DNA of 37,639 nucleotides from a virus, in IMG/VR virus record IMGVR_UViG_3300046812_000362, positions 1 to 37,639 of that record, one strand, 5' to 3'. Below the pieces are notes generated by a model, which searched no databases, was not told the origin of the DNA, and saw only the letters and a list, made by a program, of their open reading frames with translations. This document shows positions 25,621 through 32,137 of the stretch, piece by piece (position 1 is the first letter of the stretch; the number at the start of each line of letters is the position of its first letter). The position numbers and the translations under genes were made by a program.

Positions 25621-26553
25621 TCAGCGTCTGACACTGACCCCTCCATCCTCGACCCAGGCGCGTACGCCGACGATCTGCACGCCGCTCTCGACGGCGGCGA
25701 CGCCGAGGTCGCGCAGCTCATGCTCGGTCAACTTGTGGACGAGCTGCTCGACCTGCGTTTTCCGCGGCGAGCGCATGATGTCGCGCAGCCGCGCGGCGAA
25801 ATCCTGAATCTCAAATCGGATCTGCTTGCGCCTGGTGGTCTGCCCGAGCTGCGAGCGTGTCGGCTCGTGGCGGATCGCTTCGGCGCGGCGCGCCAGCCGC
25901 TCGGCTTCGTCGGCGGCCTTCAGCGCTTCGAGCTCGGCGGCGGGATCAATCTTGCCGGCTTGCGCCTTCGCCTCGGCAGCCGCGCGGGCGGCGGCGGCTT
26001 CCTCCTCGCGCTTGCTGGCCTCCTCGGCCAGCCGGCGGCGCTCGGCCTCGACCGCGGCGCGCTGCTTGTCGTCCCATGCCGTCAGCATCCGGCTCAACCC
26101 GTCGCGGCCGCTGGTGCCGCCGATCGCCAGCGAGAGCTTCAGCTTCAGCGCGTCGTAGCTGTGGTTGATCAGCTTCACGGCATCGCGGTAGGGCTCGGTG
26201 CGCGCAAGGCGAGCCTTGTCGACCTCGTCGTGCAGCTCCTTTAGCTGGCGGGTCAGGTCGATGACCTTGCCCGCCGACGCCTCGTCCACGATGACGCTGC
26301 GCGCCGCCACGGCCAGGAGTTGAGCCGCGCGAGAGCGGCGCCCCGACAGCTCCTCGTCGATCGCCTCGGCCAACGGTGGGCGATTGTGGTGCCGGTCGGG
26401 GACCAGCGCCCTTAGCGCGGAGATCGCGCGGATCTGATCCTCCGATCCCTCGGGCCAGTTGATCACGGCGTGCGCGATGTCGACTGCCGACATGCCGGCA
26501 TATTCATCGAGGTCGGGCAGCGCTGCGGCTTCGGATACGAGTTGGTTGGTCAC
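25621..26553 (-). CDS. Coiled-coil protein of the recombination operon
   Basis: 310 residues. The centre (about 150-225) is a long alanine/glutamate/arginine coiled coil (AAVEAERRRLAEEASKREEE). It is flanked by an N-terminal helical domain (KELHDEVDKARLARTEPYRD) and a C-terminal globular part (RKTQVEQLVHKLTEHELRDL). Architecture is like uncharacterised proteins near RecT or exonuclease genes in other phages, which may act as recombination accessories. No catalytic residues are evident. Confidence 0.72.
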   Translation of the reverse strand: MTNQLVSEAAALPDLDEYAGMSAVDIAHAVINWPEGSEDQIRAISALRALVPDRHHNRPPLAEAIDEELSGRRSRAAQLLAVAARSVIVDEASAGKVIDLTRQLKELHDEVDKARLARTEPYRDAVKLINHSYDALKLKLSLAIGGTSGRDGLSRMLTAWDDKQRAAVEAERRRLAEEASKREEEAAAARAAAEAKAQAGKIDPAAELEALKAADEAERLARRAEAIRHEPTRSQLGQTTRRKQIRFEIQDFAARLRDIMRSPRKTQVEQLVHKLTEHELRDLGVAAVESGVQIVGVRAWVEDGGVSVRR

Positions 26554-26945
26554 AGCAGCGCCTCCTCCCGGCTGAAATCAGGCGCCTCGACGTCGGCCGC
26601 AGCGAGCCGACGGCGAGTCTTCAGCCGCGGATCGTCCGGGTTGCGCTCCTCGAGCCGGCGCAGCGCGTCGAAGCGCCAGCGGTATTCTTCGGCCGAGATT
26701 GGTTTTGCGTACCGCCAGTGGGTGATCGGGTTCGCCGGGCGCGGGTCGGTCAGGCTGCACAGCCGGTCGCCGAGCAGCTCGGGCTCGACCTCGACGCCGG
26801 CGATATCGGCGCGCGGGTAGAGCGACAGCCGGCCGCGGTCGAGCTTGTTATCGGGCACGCCGGGCTCGCTGTCGCACCACCACAACCTTGCCGGGACCAA
26901 TGGCCCGTGGCGTGCGACTCGCATCAGAAAGTATCTTGCTTTCAT
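26550..26945 (-). CDS. Unknown protein of the recombination operon
   Basis: 131 residues, ATGA coupling at both ends. N-terminus KARYFLMRVARHGPLVPARLW, a tryptophan/cysteine pair (WWCDSEPG), and a charged helical C-terminus (AEEYRWRFDALRRLEERN). No family is recognised. Tight coupling within the operon argues for a role in DNA handling. Confidence 0.7.
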   Translation of the reverse strand: MKARYFLMRVARHGPLVPARLWWCDSEPGVPDNKLDRGRLSLYPRADIAGVEVEPELLGDRLCSLTDPRPANPITHWRYAKPISAEEYRWRFDALRRLEERNPDDPRLKTRRRLAAADVEAPDFSREEALL

Positions 26946-27244
26946 GCAAGCTGATCCGCGACGGAGCGCAAATCCGCAGCGCGCCGCGTGAGGGCCCGCT
27001 GACGGGTGCTGCCCGCCTTGGCTACCCTTGCCTGCCCCTCCAGCGTGTGCACCGCGTGGTAAAGCTCCTGGCGCAGCAGCAGCCGCCTCTCGCCGGGGAG
27101 GTGCAGAACCACGGTGCTATCGTCGGGCACGGCTCCGTCGCAGCATGAGGTGATCCCGCTGCCGCCGCACATCCGGCATGGCGCGGCCGCACCTCCCGGC
27201 GCGAAGGCCGGATAGCCGCGACCCTGGCAGTCCGGGCAAATCAT
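26942..27244 (-). CDS. Small zinc-ribbon (DnaJ-type CxxCxGxG) protein
   Basis: 100 residues from ATG 27244, which overlaps the stop of the 24-residue peptide gene (ATGA). It begins ICPDCQGRGY and continues PCRMCGGSG, two CxxCxGxG-like motifs as in the DnaJ zinc finger, then SCCDG. The rest is a helical basic region (RQRALTRRAADLRSVADQLA). It likely binds one zinc ion and may mediate protein or nucleic-acid contacts. A longer start at 27259 is possible but less coupled. Confidence 0.76.
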   Translation of the reverse strand: MICPDCQGRGYPAFAPGGAAAPCRMCGGSGITSCCDGAVPDDSTVVLHLPGERRLLLRQELYHAVHTLEGQARVAKAGSTRQRALTRRAADLRSVADQLA

Positions 27245-27315
27245 ATCGCCAGCGCCCACGCGATCCCGGCCAGCAGCAGCCCGACGAGGAATGCCTCGAG
27301 CCGCGACGTCATCAT
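27241..27315 (-). CDS. 24-residue membrane peptide
   Basis: Encodes MMTSRLEAFLVGLLLAGIAW plus four hydrophobic residues: a short start followed by one membrane span reaching the end. The start ATG overlaps the HIRAN gene stop (ATGA) and its own stop overlaps the zinc-ribbon start (ATGA), so the reading frame is held by coupling on both sides. This is strong evidence for a translated micro-gene. Function unknown; it may tether or regulate a membrane target. Confidence 0.62.
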   Translation of the reverse strand: MMTSRLEAFLVGLLLAGIAWALAI

Positions 27316-27632
27316 CGGCCGCCCTCCCATGACACGGTGAGTTTCGGTTCCTTGCGGATCACCGGGCCGCGCACCTCGGGCGGCTCGCGCACGACGCAGC
27401 TCACGTCGCGGCCCTCGTCGAGCGCCGTCGCGATCGGCTGGTTCGCCTGCCGCGGGATGTAGCCGACCGGGATGCCGCGGTAGACGCAGGCAACCGCCAG
27501 CGGGTCGTGCGGGTTGTTGGGCTCGCGCACGAGCTCGACCTCGTCGCCGGGGCGCATCAGGGAGACGGCGGTCCGGGCGGCGGGTCCGCGGAATCCCGTG
27601 CCGACGATGACCGTGGGGATCGCGATGGTCAT
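27312..27632 (-). CDS. HIRAN-domain protein
   Basis: 106 residues that are almost wholly a HIRAN domain: VIVGTGFRGPAARTAVSLM, VELVREPNNPHDPLAVAC, then GIPVGYIPRQANQPIATALD. HIRAN domains (as in HLTF/Rad5 and bacterial and phage stand-alone forms) are thought to recognise DNA ends or stalled forks. It lies between a methyltransferase and RecT in one operon, so fork repair or DNA-end recognition is likely. It couples to the methyltransferase by ATGA. Confidence 0.85.
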   Translation of the reverse strand: MTIAIPTVIVGTGFRGPAARTAVSLMRPGDEVELVREPNNPHDPLAVACVYRGIPVGYIPRQANQPIATALDEGRDVSCVVREPPEVRGPVIRKEPKLTVSWEGGR

Positions 27633-28642
27633 TCTGCGGCTTCCACTTCCGCGAACATGCCCGCGTCATCCTGAATGCGACGGCGCGCCATCGCGGCATA
27701 AGCGGGCTTGAGTTCGATCAAGATGGCGTCGTGGCCGAGCCGGTCGGCGACTAGCCCGGTGGTGCCGGCGCCGCAAAATGGGTCGAGCACGGTGCCGCCG
27801 CGCGGGCAGCCGGCCAGGATGGCGGGCTCGATGAGCGCCGGCGGGAAGGTGGCGAAGTGCGCTTCGGCGAAAGGCTGCGCACCGACAACCCACACCGAAC
27901 GCTTGTTGCGGTCGCCCGTGACCGCATACTCATTCTCAAGATGAATTGCGGTGCGGCGGTCGTTTACCGAAGATGCGTCATCTCTCGCCGCCGCCGAGTG
28001 TCCAGCGACAACCCGGCCTATCGGAGTAACCGCCGTCTCTCTAATCGCCGCCGCATCGTAGTAGTAATTCGCCGACTTACTGAGCAAAAAAAGATACTCA
28101 TGCGCCTTCGTACAGCGGTCGGTGACGCTTTCCGGCATCGGGTTAGGTTTCGACCAGATAATGTCTTGCCGCAGATACCAGCCATCGGCACGCAGCGCGA
28201 AGGCCAGCATCCAGGGGATGCCGAGCAGGTCTTTGGGTTTGATGCCGCCCAAATCCCGCGTGCTGCCTGTGTGAGTGCGGCGCATCTGGATGGCAGACAG
28301 GCTCTTGATTTTTGGGCCCCCGCCGATATGGCCGTTGCCGCGCAGCGTGCTCGCCGACGATGGCGCTCCGCCTCTGTTCTGCGCGCCCCATGATCCGGCG
28401 TAGCTATCCCCCAGGTTCAGCCATAGCGTGCCGTCCGGCCGCAGCACGCGGCGCACCTCGCGGAACACATTCACCAGCGCGGCGATGTATTCATCAGGCG
28501 ACGGTTCAAGCCCGATCTGCCCGTCAACGCCGTAATCGCGCAGCCCGTAATACGGTGGTGATGTCACGCAGCAATGGACGGACGCTGCGGGCAAAAGCCG
28601 CAACTGATCGAGCGCGTCGCCAATGATTAGACGGACGGTCAT
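27629..28642 (-). CDS. Site-specific DNA methyltransferase (SPPY, beta class)
   Basis: 337 residues. Motif IV is SPPYYGLRDYG (from residue 28), followed after about 260 residues by motif I, DPFCGAGTTGLVADRLG: beta-class order. SPPY is usual for N4-cytosine enzymes, though some adenine enzymes have it. WYLRQDIIWSKPNPMPESV and the KAHEYLFLLSKSANYYYD segment are characteristic of this family. No restriction partner is adjacent, so it is a solitary enzyme that could protect phage DNA or alter gene expression. The ATG overlaps the upstream small gene (ATGA). Confidence 0.92.
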   Translation of the reverse strand: MTVRLIIGDALDQLRLLPAASVHCCVTSPPYYGLRDYGVDGQIGLEPSPDEYIAALVNVFREVRRVLRPDGTLWLNLGDSYAGSWGAQNRGGAPSSASTLRGNGHIGGGPKIKSLSAIQMRRTHTGSTRDLGGIKPKDLLGIPWMLAFALRADGWYLRQDIIWSKPNPMPESVTDRCTKAHEYLFLLSKSANYYYDAAAIRETAVTPIGRVVAGHSAAARDDASSVNDRRTAIHLENEYAVTGDRNKRSVWVVGAQPFAEAHFATFPPALIEPAILAGCPRGGTVLDPFCGAGTTGLVADRLGHDAILIELKPAYAAMARRRIQDDAGMFAEVEAAE

Positions 28643-28830
28643 CGGCAGTTGTATCCAGAAATACAGTCGGACCCCGGCGCGAAGGCCGAGCCGCGCTCGC
28701 AGCGCATCGCGGCGGGCGGGTCGTCGGCCAGCCAGCGACCGGCGGCGATGGCGGCGCGGGCAGCTTCGCAGGTGGCGCGGCTGGTGGCGGCGACCGTCTC
28801 CTGGCGCTCGGCCGACCAGGACAGCAGCAA
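28639..28830 (-). CDS. Small cysteine-containing protein, start uncertain
   Basis: Stop at 28639 overlaps the methyltransferase start. The convincing part is SWSAERQETVAATSRATCEA through to DPPAAMRCERGSAF and a C-terminal GSDCISGYNCR with paired cysteines. The start is unclear: TTG 28830 is the nearest conventional codon; GTA 28896 would give a signal-like KFPRVFAAPLLAAGLA start; ATG 29019 would read through the attP tRNA fragment and so is doubtful. If the leader-like part is used, the product may be exported. It is the first gene of the minus operon and abuts attP. Confidence 0.55.
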   Translation of the reverse strand: MLLSWSAERQETVAATSRATCEAARAAIAAGRWLADDPPAAMRCERGSAFAPGSDCISGYNCR

Positions 28831-28890
28831 GACGTGCGGGTCGAAGGCGAGGCCGGCGGCAAGGAGCGGCGCAGCGAAAACCCTGGGAAA

Positions 28891-28899
28891 TTTTACAAG
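28891..28899. repeat. Candidate arm-type integrase site, left arm
   Basis: TTTTACAAG matches eight of nine bases of GTTTACAAG at 29046-29054 in the right arm. It lies 44 bases to the left of the attP core. Supports a two-armed attP, but a single short match could be chance. Confidence 0.35.
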
Positions 28900-28942
28900 A
28901 GCGCCGGCACTAAGAGATTGAAATATCGAGCCGCACCGGCCC

Positions 28943-28987
28943 CTGAAAATCCGTGTGTCGGTGGTTCGAACCCGCCCCTGGGCACCA
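28943..28987 (+). other. attP: attP core: 3' part of tRNA-Phe
   Basis: The 45 bases read as the end of a tRNA: anticodon loop CTGAAAA (28943-28949, anticodon GAA = Phe), 3' anticodon stem TCCGT, variable loop GTGTC, T-arm GGTGG-TTCGAAC-CCGCC (28960-28976), acceptor strand CCTGGGC, discriminator A and CCA (28985-28987). Nothing upstream can form the 5' half, so it is not a tRNA gene. Temperate phages use such fragments to restore the host tRNA on integration. Phage genes on both sides mean the site is unrecombined. Confidence 0.85.
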
Positions 28988-29034
28988 ACTTTTTCAATGA
29001 CTTGCTGGTTGAGATGCATATCAAAGCGGACCTA

Positions 29035-29065
29035 GTTTACAGCGAGTTTACAAGTCTGGTTTACA
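29035..29065 (+). repeat. Three direct GTTTACA repeats, candidate integrase arm sites
   Basis: GTTTACA occurs at 29035-29041, 29046-29052 and 29059-29065, start-to-start spacing 11 and 13 bases (about one helical turn). They lie 48-78 bases right of the core and overlap the end of the 29061 gene. Spacing and place match arm-type sites bound by the N-terminal domain of tyrosine integrases. Confidence 0.6.
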
Positions 29066-29255
29066 ACCCGTTCTCTGCCCGTTCCGAAGCCGCGTCAGGG
29101 ACGAACACCATGGCGACGGTGAGGGCGGTGAATTTGCCGTCATTCCAGACAAGCGTGCGGTACAGCCAACCCCCTGGCACCGGCATGCGTTGAAGAAGAT
29201 CACACTTGGTTTCAGCGATCATCTCCCAGGGGAAACCTGGGCGTTCACGGGTCAT
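29061..29255 (-). CDS. Small protein between integrase and attP
   Basis: 64 residues, ATG at 29255 overlapping the integrase stop (ATGA). MTRERPGFPWEMIAETKCDL, then VPGGWLYRTLVWNDGKFTAL and a terminal AMVFVPDA. One compact beta-rich domain is likely. It is co-translated with integrase and is the last gene before attP, the place where morons or recombination accessories are often found. No family is recognised. Confidence 0.68.
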   Translation of the reverse strand: MTRERPGFPWEMIAETKCDLLQRMPVPGGWLYRTLVWNDGKFTALTVAMVFVPDAASERAENGL

Positions 29256-30343
29256 GCAACCTCGCCCTTTCCAGTTGCCGGATTGAGCCGGATGATCGCC
29301 GCCTCGCCGAGCCGCTCGCGGTTCGCTTCGGCCGAATAATGCGCCGCCATGATCAGCGTCTTCTGACCCAGCATCGCGGCAATCTCGTGCGGGCTGGCAC
29401 CGAGCTCGGCCAGCGTCGTCGCTGCGGTGTGCCGCAGCCCGTGGAAGGTCAGGCCCGGCATCACGGAGCCGCCGACCTCCATCTTGTGGATCAGCTTCCA
29501 CAGCATCGTGCGGAACCCGTCGGGCGTGTAAGGCTCGCCGCTTTGGTTCAGCACGAGCTCGAGATGCTCGACCCCGGTTGCCGGCCGGGCCGCCAGCGCT
29601 TCGTCGAGAATAGCCTTCAGCCGCAGCGCCACCGGCAGGCGCACCGGCTCGCCGGTCTTGCCTTGCACCCAGGTCACGCGGGCGCCGTCGTAGTTGAGCC
29701 GAGAGGCGCGCAGGACATCGCCCTCCCGCATCCCACAGAACATGCCCAGCGCGATCGCTACACGGACCCCGCCGTTCGCAGCATCAAGCACGGCGTCGCA
29801 CTCGTAGGGCGCCCAGCGCCGGTTGGCTTTCGGCATCCCGTGCGGGCGCTTGATCTTCAGCCGCTTGTCGGCCAGCGGGTTGACGTCGATGAGCCCATAG
29901 AGCGCGCCCCAGTTCAGCACCAGCCGCAGCACCGTGACGCAGTAGTTGGCGAAATGCCGCTTGTGCTTACGCTCGGCGGCGTTGCGGATCTCCAAGGCGT
30001 CCTTGACCTTGAAATTCAAGATAGCCTTCTGCTCGGCGCCAGGCCGCAGGAACAGAAAGACTTTCTCGTAGTCGGCGCGGGTGCGTGGTGCCAGCCCGCG
30101 GAACTCAGGCGCCGCGCGATAGGCATCGAACAGCCCGGCGAGCGTGCCGCGCAGCGGCTTCTCGGAGGCTCGGCGTTTATCATTCAGCGCGGCGAGTTCG
30201 GCCAGAAATTCCGGCGACCCGATGGCGGCGGTGAGGCGGGTCTTAGTCTTGCGGTGATAGGCGCGGACATGACCGTCCTTGCCTTTGATAAGCTGGACGC
30301 CGGGGTAGCTGGCGGGCGGTGTGGTAGATTTGAGAATAGCCAT
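29252..30343 (-). CDS. int: Tyrosine recombinase (phage integrase)
   Basis: 363 residues from ATG 30343 (MAILKSTTPPAS); a GTG at 30397 could extend it by 18. Domain order: N-terminal arm-binding part (GKDGHVRAYHRKTKTRL), SAM-like core-binding domain (FDAYRAAPEF to FANYCVTVLRLVLNWG), and catalytic domain. Catalytic set seen: Arg in FCGMREGDVLRAS, Lys in VQGKTGEPVRL, HGLRHTAAT (His-x-x-Arg), and Tyr in MAAHYSAEANRERL. It should integrate the phage at host tRNA-Phe using the adjacent attP and excise it with the excisionase-like protein at 30427. Confidence 0.93.
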   Translation of the reverse strand: MAILKSTTPPASYPGVQLIKGKDGHVRAYHRKTKTRLTAAIGSPEFLAELAALNDKRRASEKPLRGTLAGLFDAYRAAPEFRGLAPRTRADYEKVFLFLRPGAEQKAILNFKVKDALEIRNAAERKHKRHFANYCVTVLRLVLNWGALYGLIDVNPLADKRLKIKRPHGMPKANRRWAPYECDAVLDAANGGVRVAIALGMFCGMREGDVLRASRLNYDGARVTWVQGKTGEPVRLPVALRLKAILDEALAARPATGVEHLELVLNQSGEPYTPDGFRTMLWKLIHKMEVGGSVMPGLTFHGLRHTAATTLAELGASPHEIAAMLGQKTLIMAAHYSAEANRERLGEAAIIRLNPATGKGEVA

Positions 30344-30426
30344 GTGTCGAGCTTTGCTCCTCGATGTGTGGTTCAGGGGCGGCGGGTGGTTGCACACCTT
30401 GCCGCCCCGCTTTCATTAGCACGGGT

Positions 30427-30696
30427 TCATTCCAGCGCCTTCGCCCAATCGACCCCGTCGTCGGCCTGCGCCTCGGCGATGCCGGATTGCCGGTCGAGCC
30501 AGCGGTCGAGGGCGCGGATGTCATAGAGCACGCGGTTGCCGAACAGCTTAAGCGGCGCCACACCCACCCGCGCCTCGAAGTTCTCGCGGCCGACGCCGCA
30601 ATAAGCGGCAGCCTGGTCGGCGGTCAGCAGGCGCGGCGTGATGCCGGCGGGTAGCCTCGAATCGCGATTGCCGGGTGCGGCTGTGGGGGCAGCCAT
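30427..30696 (-). CDS. Excisionase-like (AlpA/HTH_17) DNA-binding protein
   Basis: 89 residues from ATG 30696, which has GGAG about 9 bases upstream. Winged-HTH pattern: LLTADQAAAYCGVGRENFEA, then PLKLFGNRVLYDIRALDRWLD. This is the usual form of a recombination directionality factor. It lies just upstream of integrase in the same direction, as xis often does. A transcription factor controlling int is the alternative. Confidence 0.78.
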   Translation of the reverse strand: MAAPTAAPGNRDSRLPAGITPRLLTADQAAAYCGVGRENFEARVGVAPLKLFGNRVLYDIRALDRWLDRQSGIAEAQADDGVDWAKALE

Positions 30697-30744
30697 TCGG
30701 TTCTCTCCACCGCGGGGTTGCGTCTGCCGCCAAATATGGCCGCT

Positions 30745-30764
30745 GCTTGCTGTCGGCCGCAAGC
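30745..30764. promoter_or_regulatory. GCTTGC-N8-GCAAGC dyad upstream of the xis-like gene
   Basis: Inverted repeat with 6-base arms (30745-30750 and 30759-30764), 49 bases before the start of the 30427 gene. It uses the same half-site as the perfect palindrome at 30992. Likely an operator for a phage regulator; no clear -10 could be fixed. Confidence 0.4.
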
Positions 30765-30780
30765 ATAATTTGCTCTTTCG

Positions 30781-30945
30781 TCAAGTCCGCTGGTCCAGTT
30801 CGTGCAATGCTGACTTTAATTCACGCAATAGCCAGCGTGCCAGCTCAACGTCGCCGCGGCGCAAATACTCCGCCAGGCAACCGGCCTGCCGCGCCATTGC
30901 GCGCAGTTTTGGGGCGGTATCGTTACAGGGGGACTGATCCGCCAT
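30781..30945 (-). CDS. Small helical protein
   Basis: 54 residues from ATG 30945, with GGAGAG at the right distance upstream; ATG 30963 is an in-frame alternative. Mostly one or two amphipathic helices (APKLRAMARQAGCLAEYLRR, ELARWLLRELKSALHEL). It starts the minus-strand xis/int transcript just downstream of the palindromic operator. Function unknown. Confidence 0.58.
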   Translation of the reverse strand: MADQSPCNDTAPKLRAMARQAGCLAEYLRRGDVELARWLLRELKSALHELDQRT

Positions 30946-30991
30946 TCCCGTTCTCTCCTCCATGGGTTTTTGAGGAGTGCGGCGCTTTTCG

Positions 30992-31025
30992 GCAAGCGAC
31001 GCTTGCTGCTATAGCAAATCAGGAT
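30992..31025 (-). promoter_or_regulatory. Candidate promoter and palindromic operator for the xis/int transcript
   Basis: GCAAGCG-A-CGCTTGC is a perfect 15-bp palindrome (30992-31006). On the minus strand, TATAGC stands two bases upstream of it, with a weak TTACAA 18 bases further up. A repressor on the palindrome would sit at the transcription start. The palindrome is seen directly; the promoter assignment is weak. Confidence 0.45.
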
Positions 31026-31066
31026 GGCCGATTGTAAGGTCCGCTGACAAGCGCAAATTCCCCGCT

Positions 31067-31450
31067 TTATTCCTCGACCGGCTTTGCCCGCTGCATATGC
31101 GAGGCATAGCGCGCGAAAAGCTCGGCGAGCTCATCGGCATTTTTGGCCGCCGCTTCAGACAGCGTGTCGACCTGCGCCAGTTGACCTTCGATCGCCTCGA
31201 TGCGCGGAACGACGAAGGCCTTTAATTCGGCCATATCCTGCTGGACGCGCGTTATCATTCGGCGCAGTTCCGAAATCCCAAACAAACCCTTGTCGGTTTC
31301 TGCCGCCGGCGGCGGCGCGAACAGATCGCCCATGTCGCAGCCATAGAGCCGCGCCAGCGCACTTAGCGTTGCCGGCTTCGGCGAGACCGCGCCTGACTCC
31401 AATTTCGACAACCGGCCCTCGGCCCAACCGAACCGTTGCTGCACCTGCAT
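31067..31450 (-). CDS. CI-type repressor, N-terminally frameshifted
   Basis: 127 residues from ATG 31450. It holds the later part of an XRE-type HTH: GWAEGRLSKLESGAVSPKPA, then LSALARLYGCDMGDLFAPPP, followed by a coiled-coil-like C-terminal half (MITRVQQDMAELKAFVVPRI) probably for oligomerisation. The first HTH helix is not in this frame; the matching AIHLKQWL lies just upstream in another frame. Deleting one G at 31471-31472 joins them as HLKQWLLHRGLTQMQVQQRF. Divergent from the Cro-like gene, so it should be the lysogeny repressor. As read, DNA binding would be impaired, unless this is a sequencing error. Confidence 0.75.
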   Translation of the reverse strand: MQVQQRFGWAEGRLSKLESGAVSPKPATLSALARLYGCDMGDLFAPPPAAETDKGLFGISELRRMITRVQQDMAELKAFVVPRIEAIEGQLAQVDTLSEAAAKNADELAELFARYASHMQRAKPVEE

Positions 31451-31541
31451 CTGCGTCAGGCCGCGATGCAGGCAGCCATTGCTTGAGATGGATCGCCGGA
31501 TCGGCCGGCGTGCCTTCGTCCTCGCTCATCGGCTTGGTCAT
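31451..31541 (-). pseudogene. Out-of-frame N-terminus of the repressor
   Basis: ATG 31541 (or ATG 31529) opens MSEDEGTPADPAIHLKQWL, the expected start of the repressor and its first helix. The frame is lost at CTGCCTG (minus strand), where CTGCTG would continue correctly into LHRGLTQM. With one base removed the whole protein would be about 153-157 residues. Neither start has a Shine-Dalgarno, so a leaderless mRNA is possible. Confidence 0.6.
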
Positions 31542-31769
31542 TTGCTGGTTTGGGTTATGCGCTCAGCGCAGATGGTTTGCCTTTCTTTTTTTGCGCGTCA
31601 AGCAAACCGATGGCAAGGCAAATGTGCATAATGGTTAACGACAGCAAGCGATTTAGCGGCGGTCTCGTCGCAGCGAAACTTGCTTTTTCGGCAAATTCAG
31701 GCCGGTTCTGCCGGCAGGTTCACGAATCTGGCGCTTGACGGAGTAGCAAGCTGTGGCAACGATAGCGGC
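31542..31769. promoter_or_regulatory. Divergent switch region between repressor and Cro-like gene
   Basis: 228 bases with no gene and visibly richer in A and T. Plus-strand candidate promoter: TTGACG (31735-31740), 17-base spacer, AACGAT (31758-31763), which would start close to ATG 31770 (leaderless Cro). Minus-strand candidate -35: TTGACG at 31601-31596. Candidate operators: GGTTTGC (31574-31580) with GCAAACC (31602-31608); TTGC-N7-GCAA (31680-31694); half-sites GCAAGCG at 31644 and GCAAGC at 31746. Region role is secure from layout; individual sites are tentative. Confidence 0.6.
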
Positions 31770-32108
31770 ATGCCAGAGCCCGCCGACTTGCCGCTCCATC
31801 CGCTAAGGCGTTATCGCGACAAGCATAATCTGCGACTTCAGGATCTTGCTTCGCTGGCCGGTTTGAGCGCTCCAGGTCTCTCCCGCATCGAAGCCGGCGC
31901 CACCGAACTGCCCGGCTGCGCCGTCATCCTGGCATTGGCCTCGGCGACCCAGCACGAGGTCGGCGAGATCGACATCTTCCGCTGGCATTTCCACGCCCGC
32001 ACCGGCGCGCAAGCCGTCGCCGGGACGATCGGCTATCAGCCGCAACGCGCCAGCGCCGCAGCTCCAGCGCCGCCCGCCAATCCAGTCAAAGAGGCGTGCC
32101 CCGCCTAA
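31770..32108 (+). CDS. Cro-like HTH regulator
   Basis: 112 residues from ATG 31770. XRE-type HTH: LHPLRRYRDKHNLRLQDLAS, LAGLSAPGLSRIEAGATEL, then AVILALASATQHEVGEIDIF. The C-terminal part is alanine/proline-rich without a dimerisation or protease domain. It opens the plus-strand early operon and faces the repressor gene across the switch, the standard position for Cro. A longer in-frame start at 31680 has no support. Confidence 0.8.
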   Translation: MPEPADLPLHPLRRYRDKHNLRLQDLASLAGLSAPGLSRIEAGATELPGCAVILALASATQHEVGEIDIFRWHFHARTGAQAVAGTIGYQPQRASAAAPAPPANPVKEACPA

Positions 32109-32137
32109 CACCATCCACCCGAGGGGGACGAACCCGT

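Noticed and set aside
28943-28987. A functional phage tRNA gene
   Set aside because: No 5' half (acceptor GCCCAGG, D-arm) precedes it; only the 3' part is present, next to integrase.
28639-29019. Start at ATG 29019 for the small gene before the methyltransferase
   Set aside because: It would translate the complement of the tRNA fragment (GAQGRVRTTDTRIF), a common spurious product near tRNA att sites.
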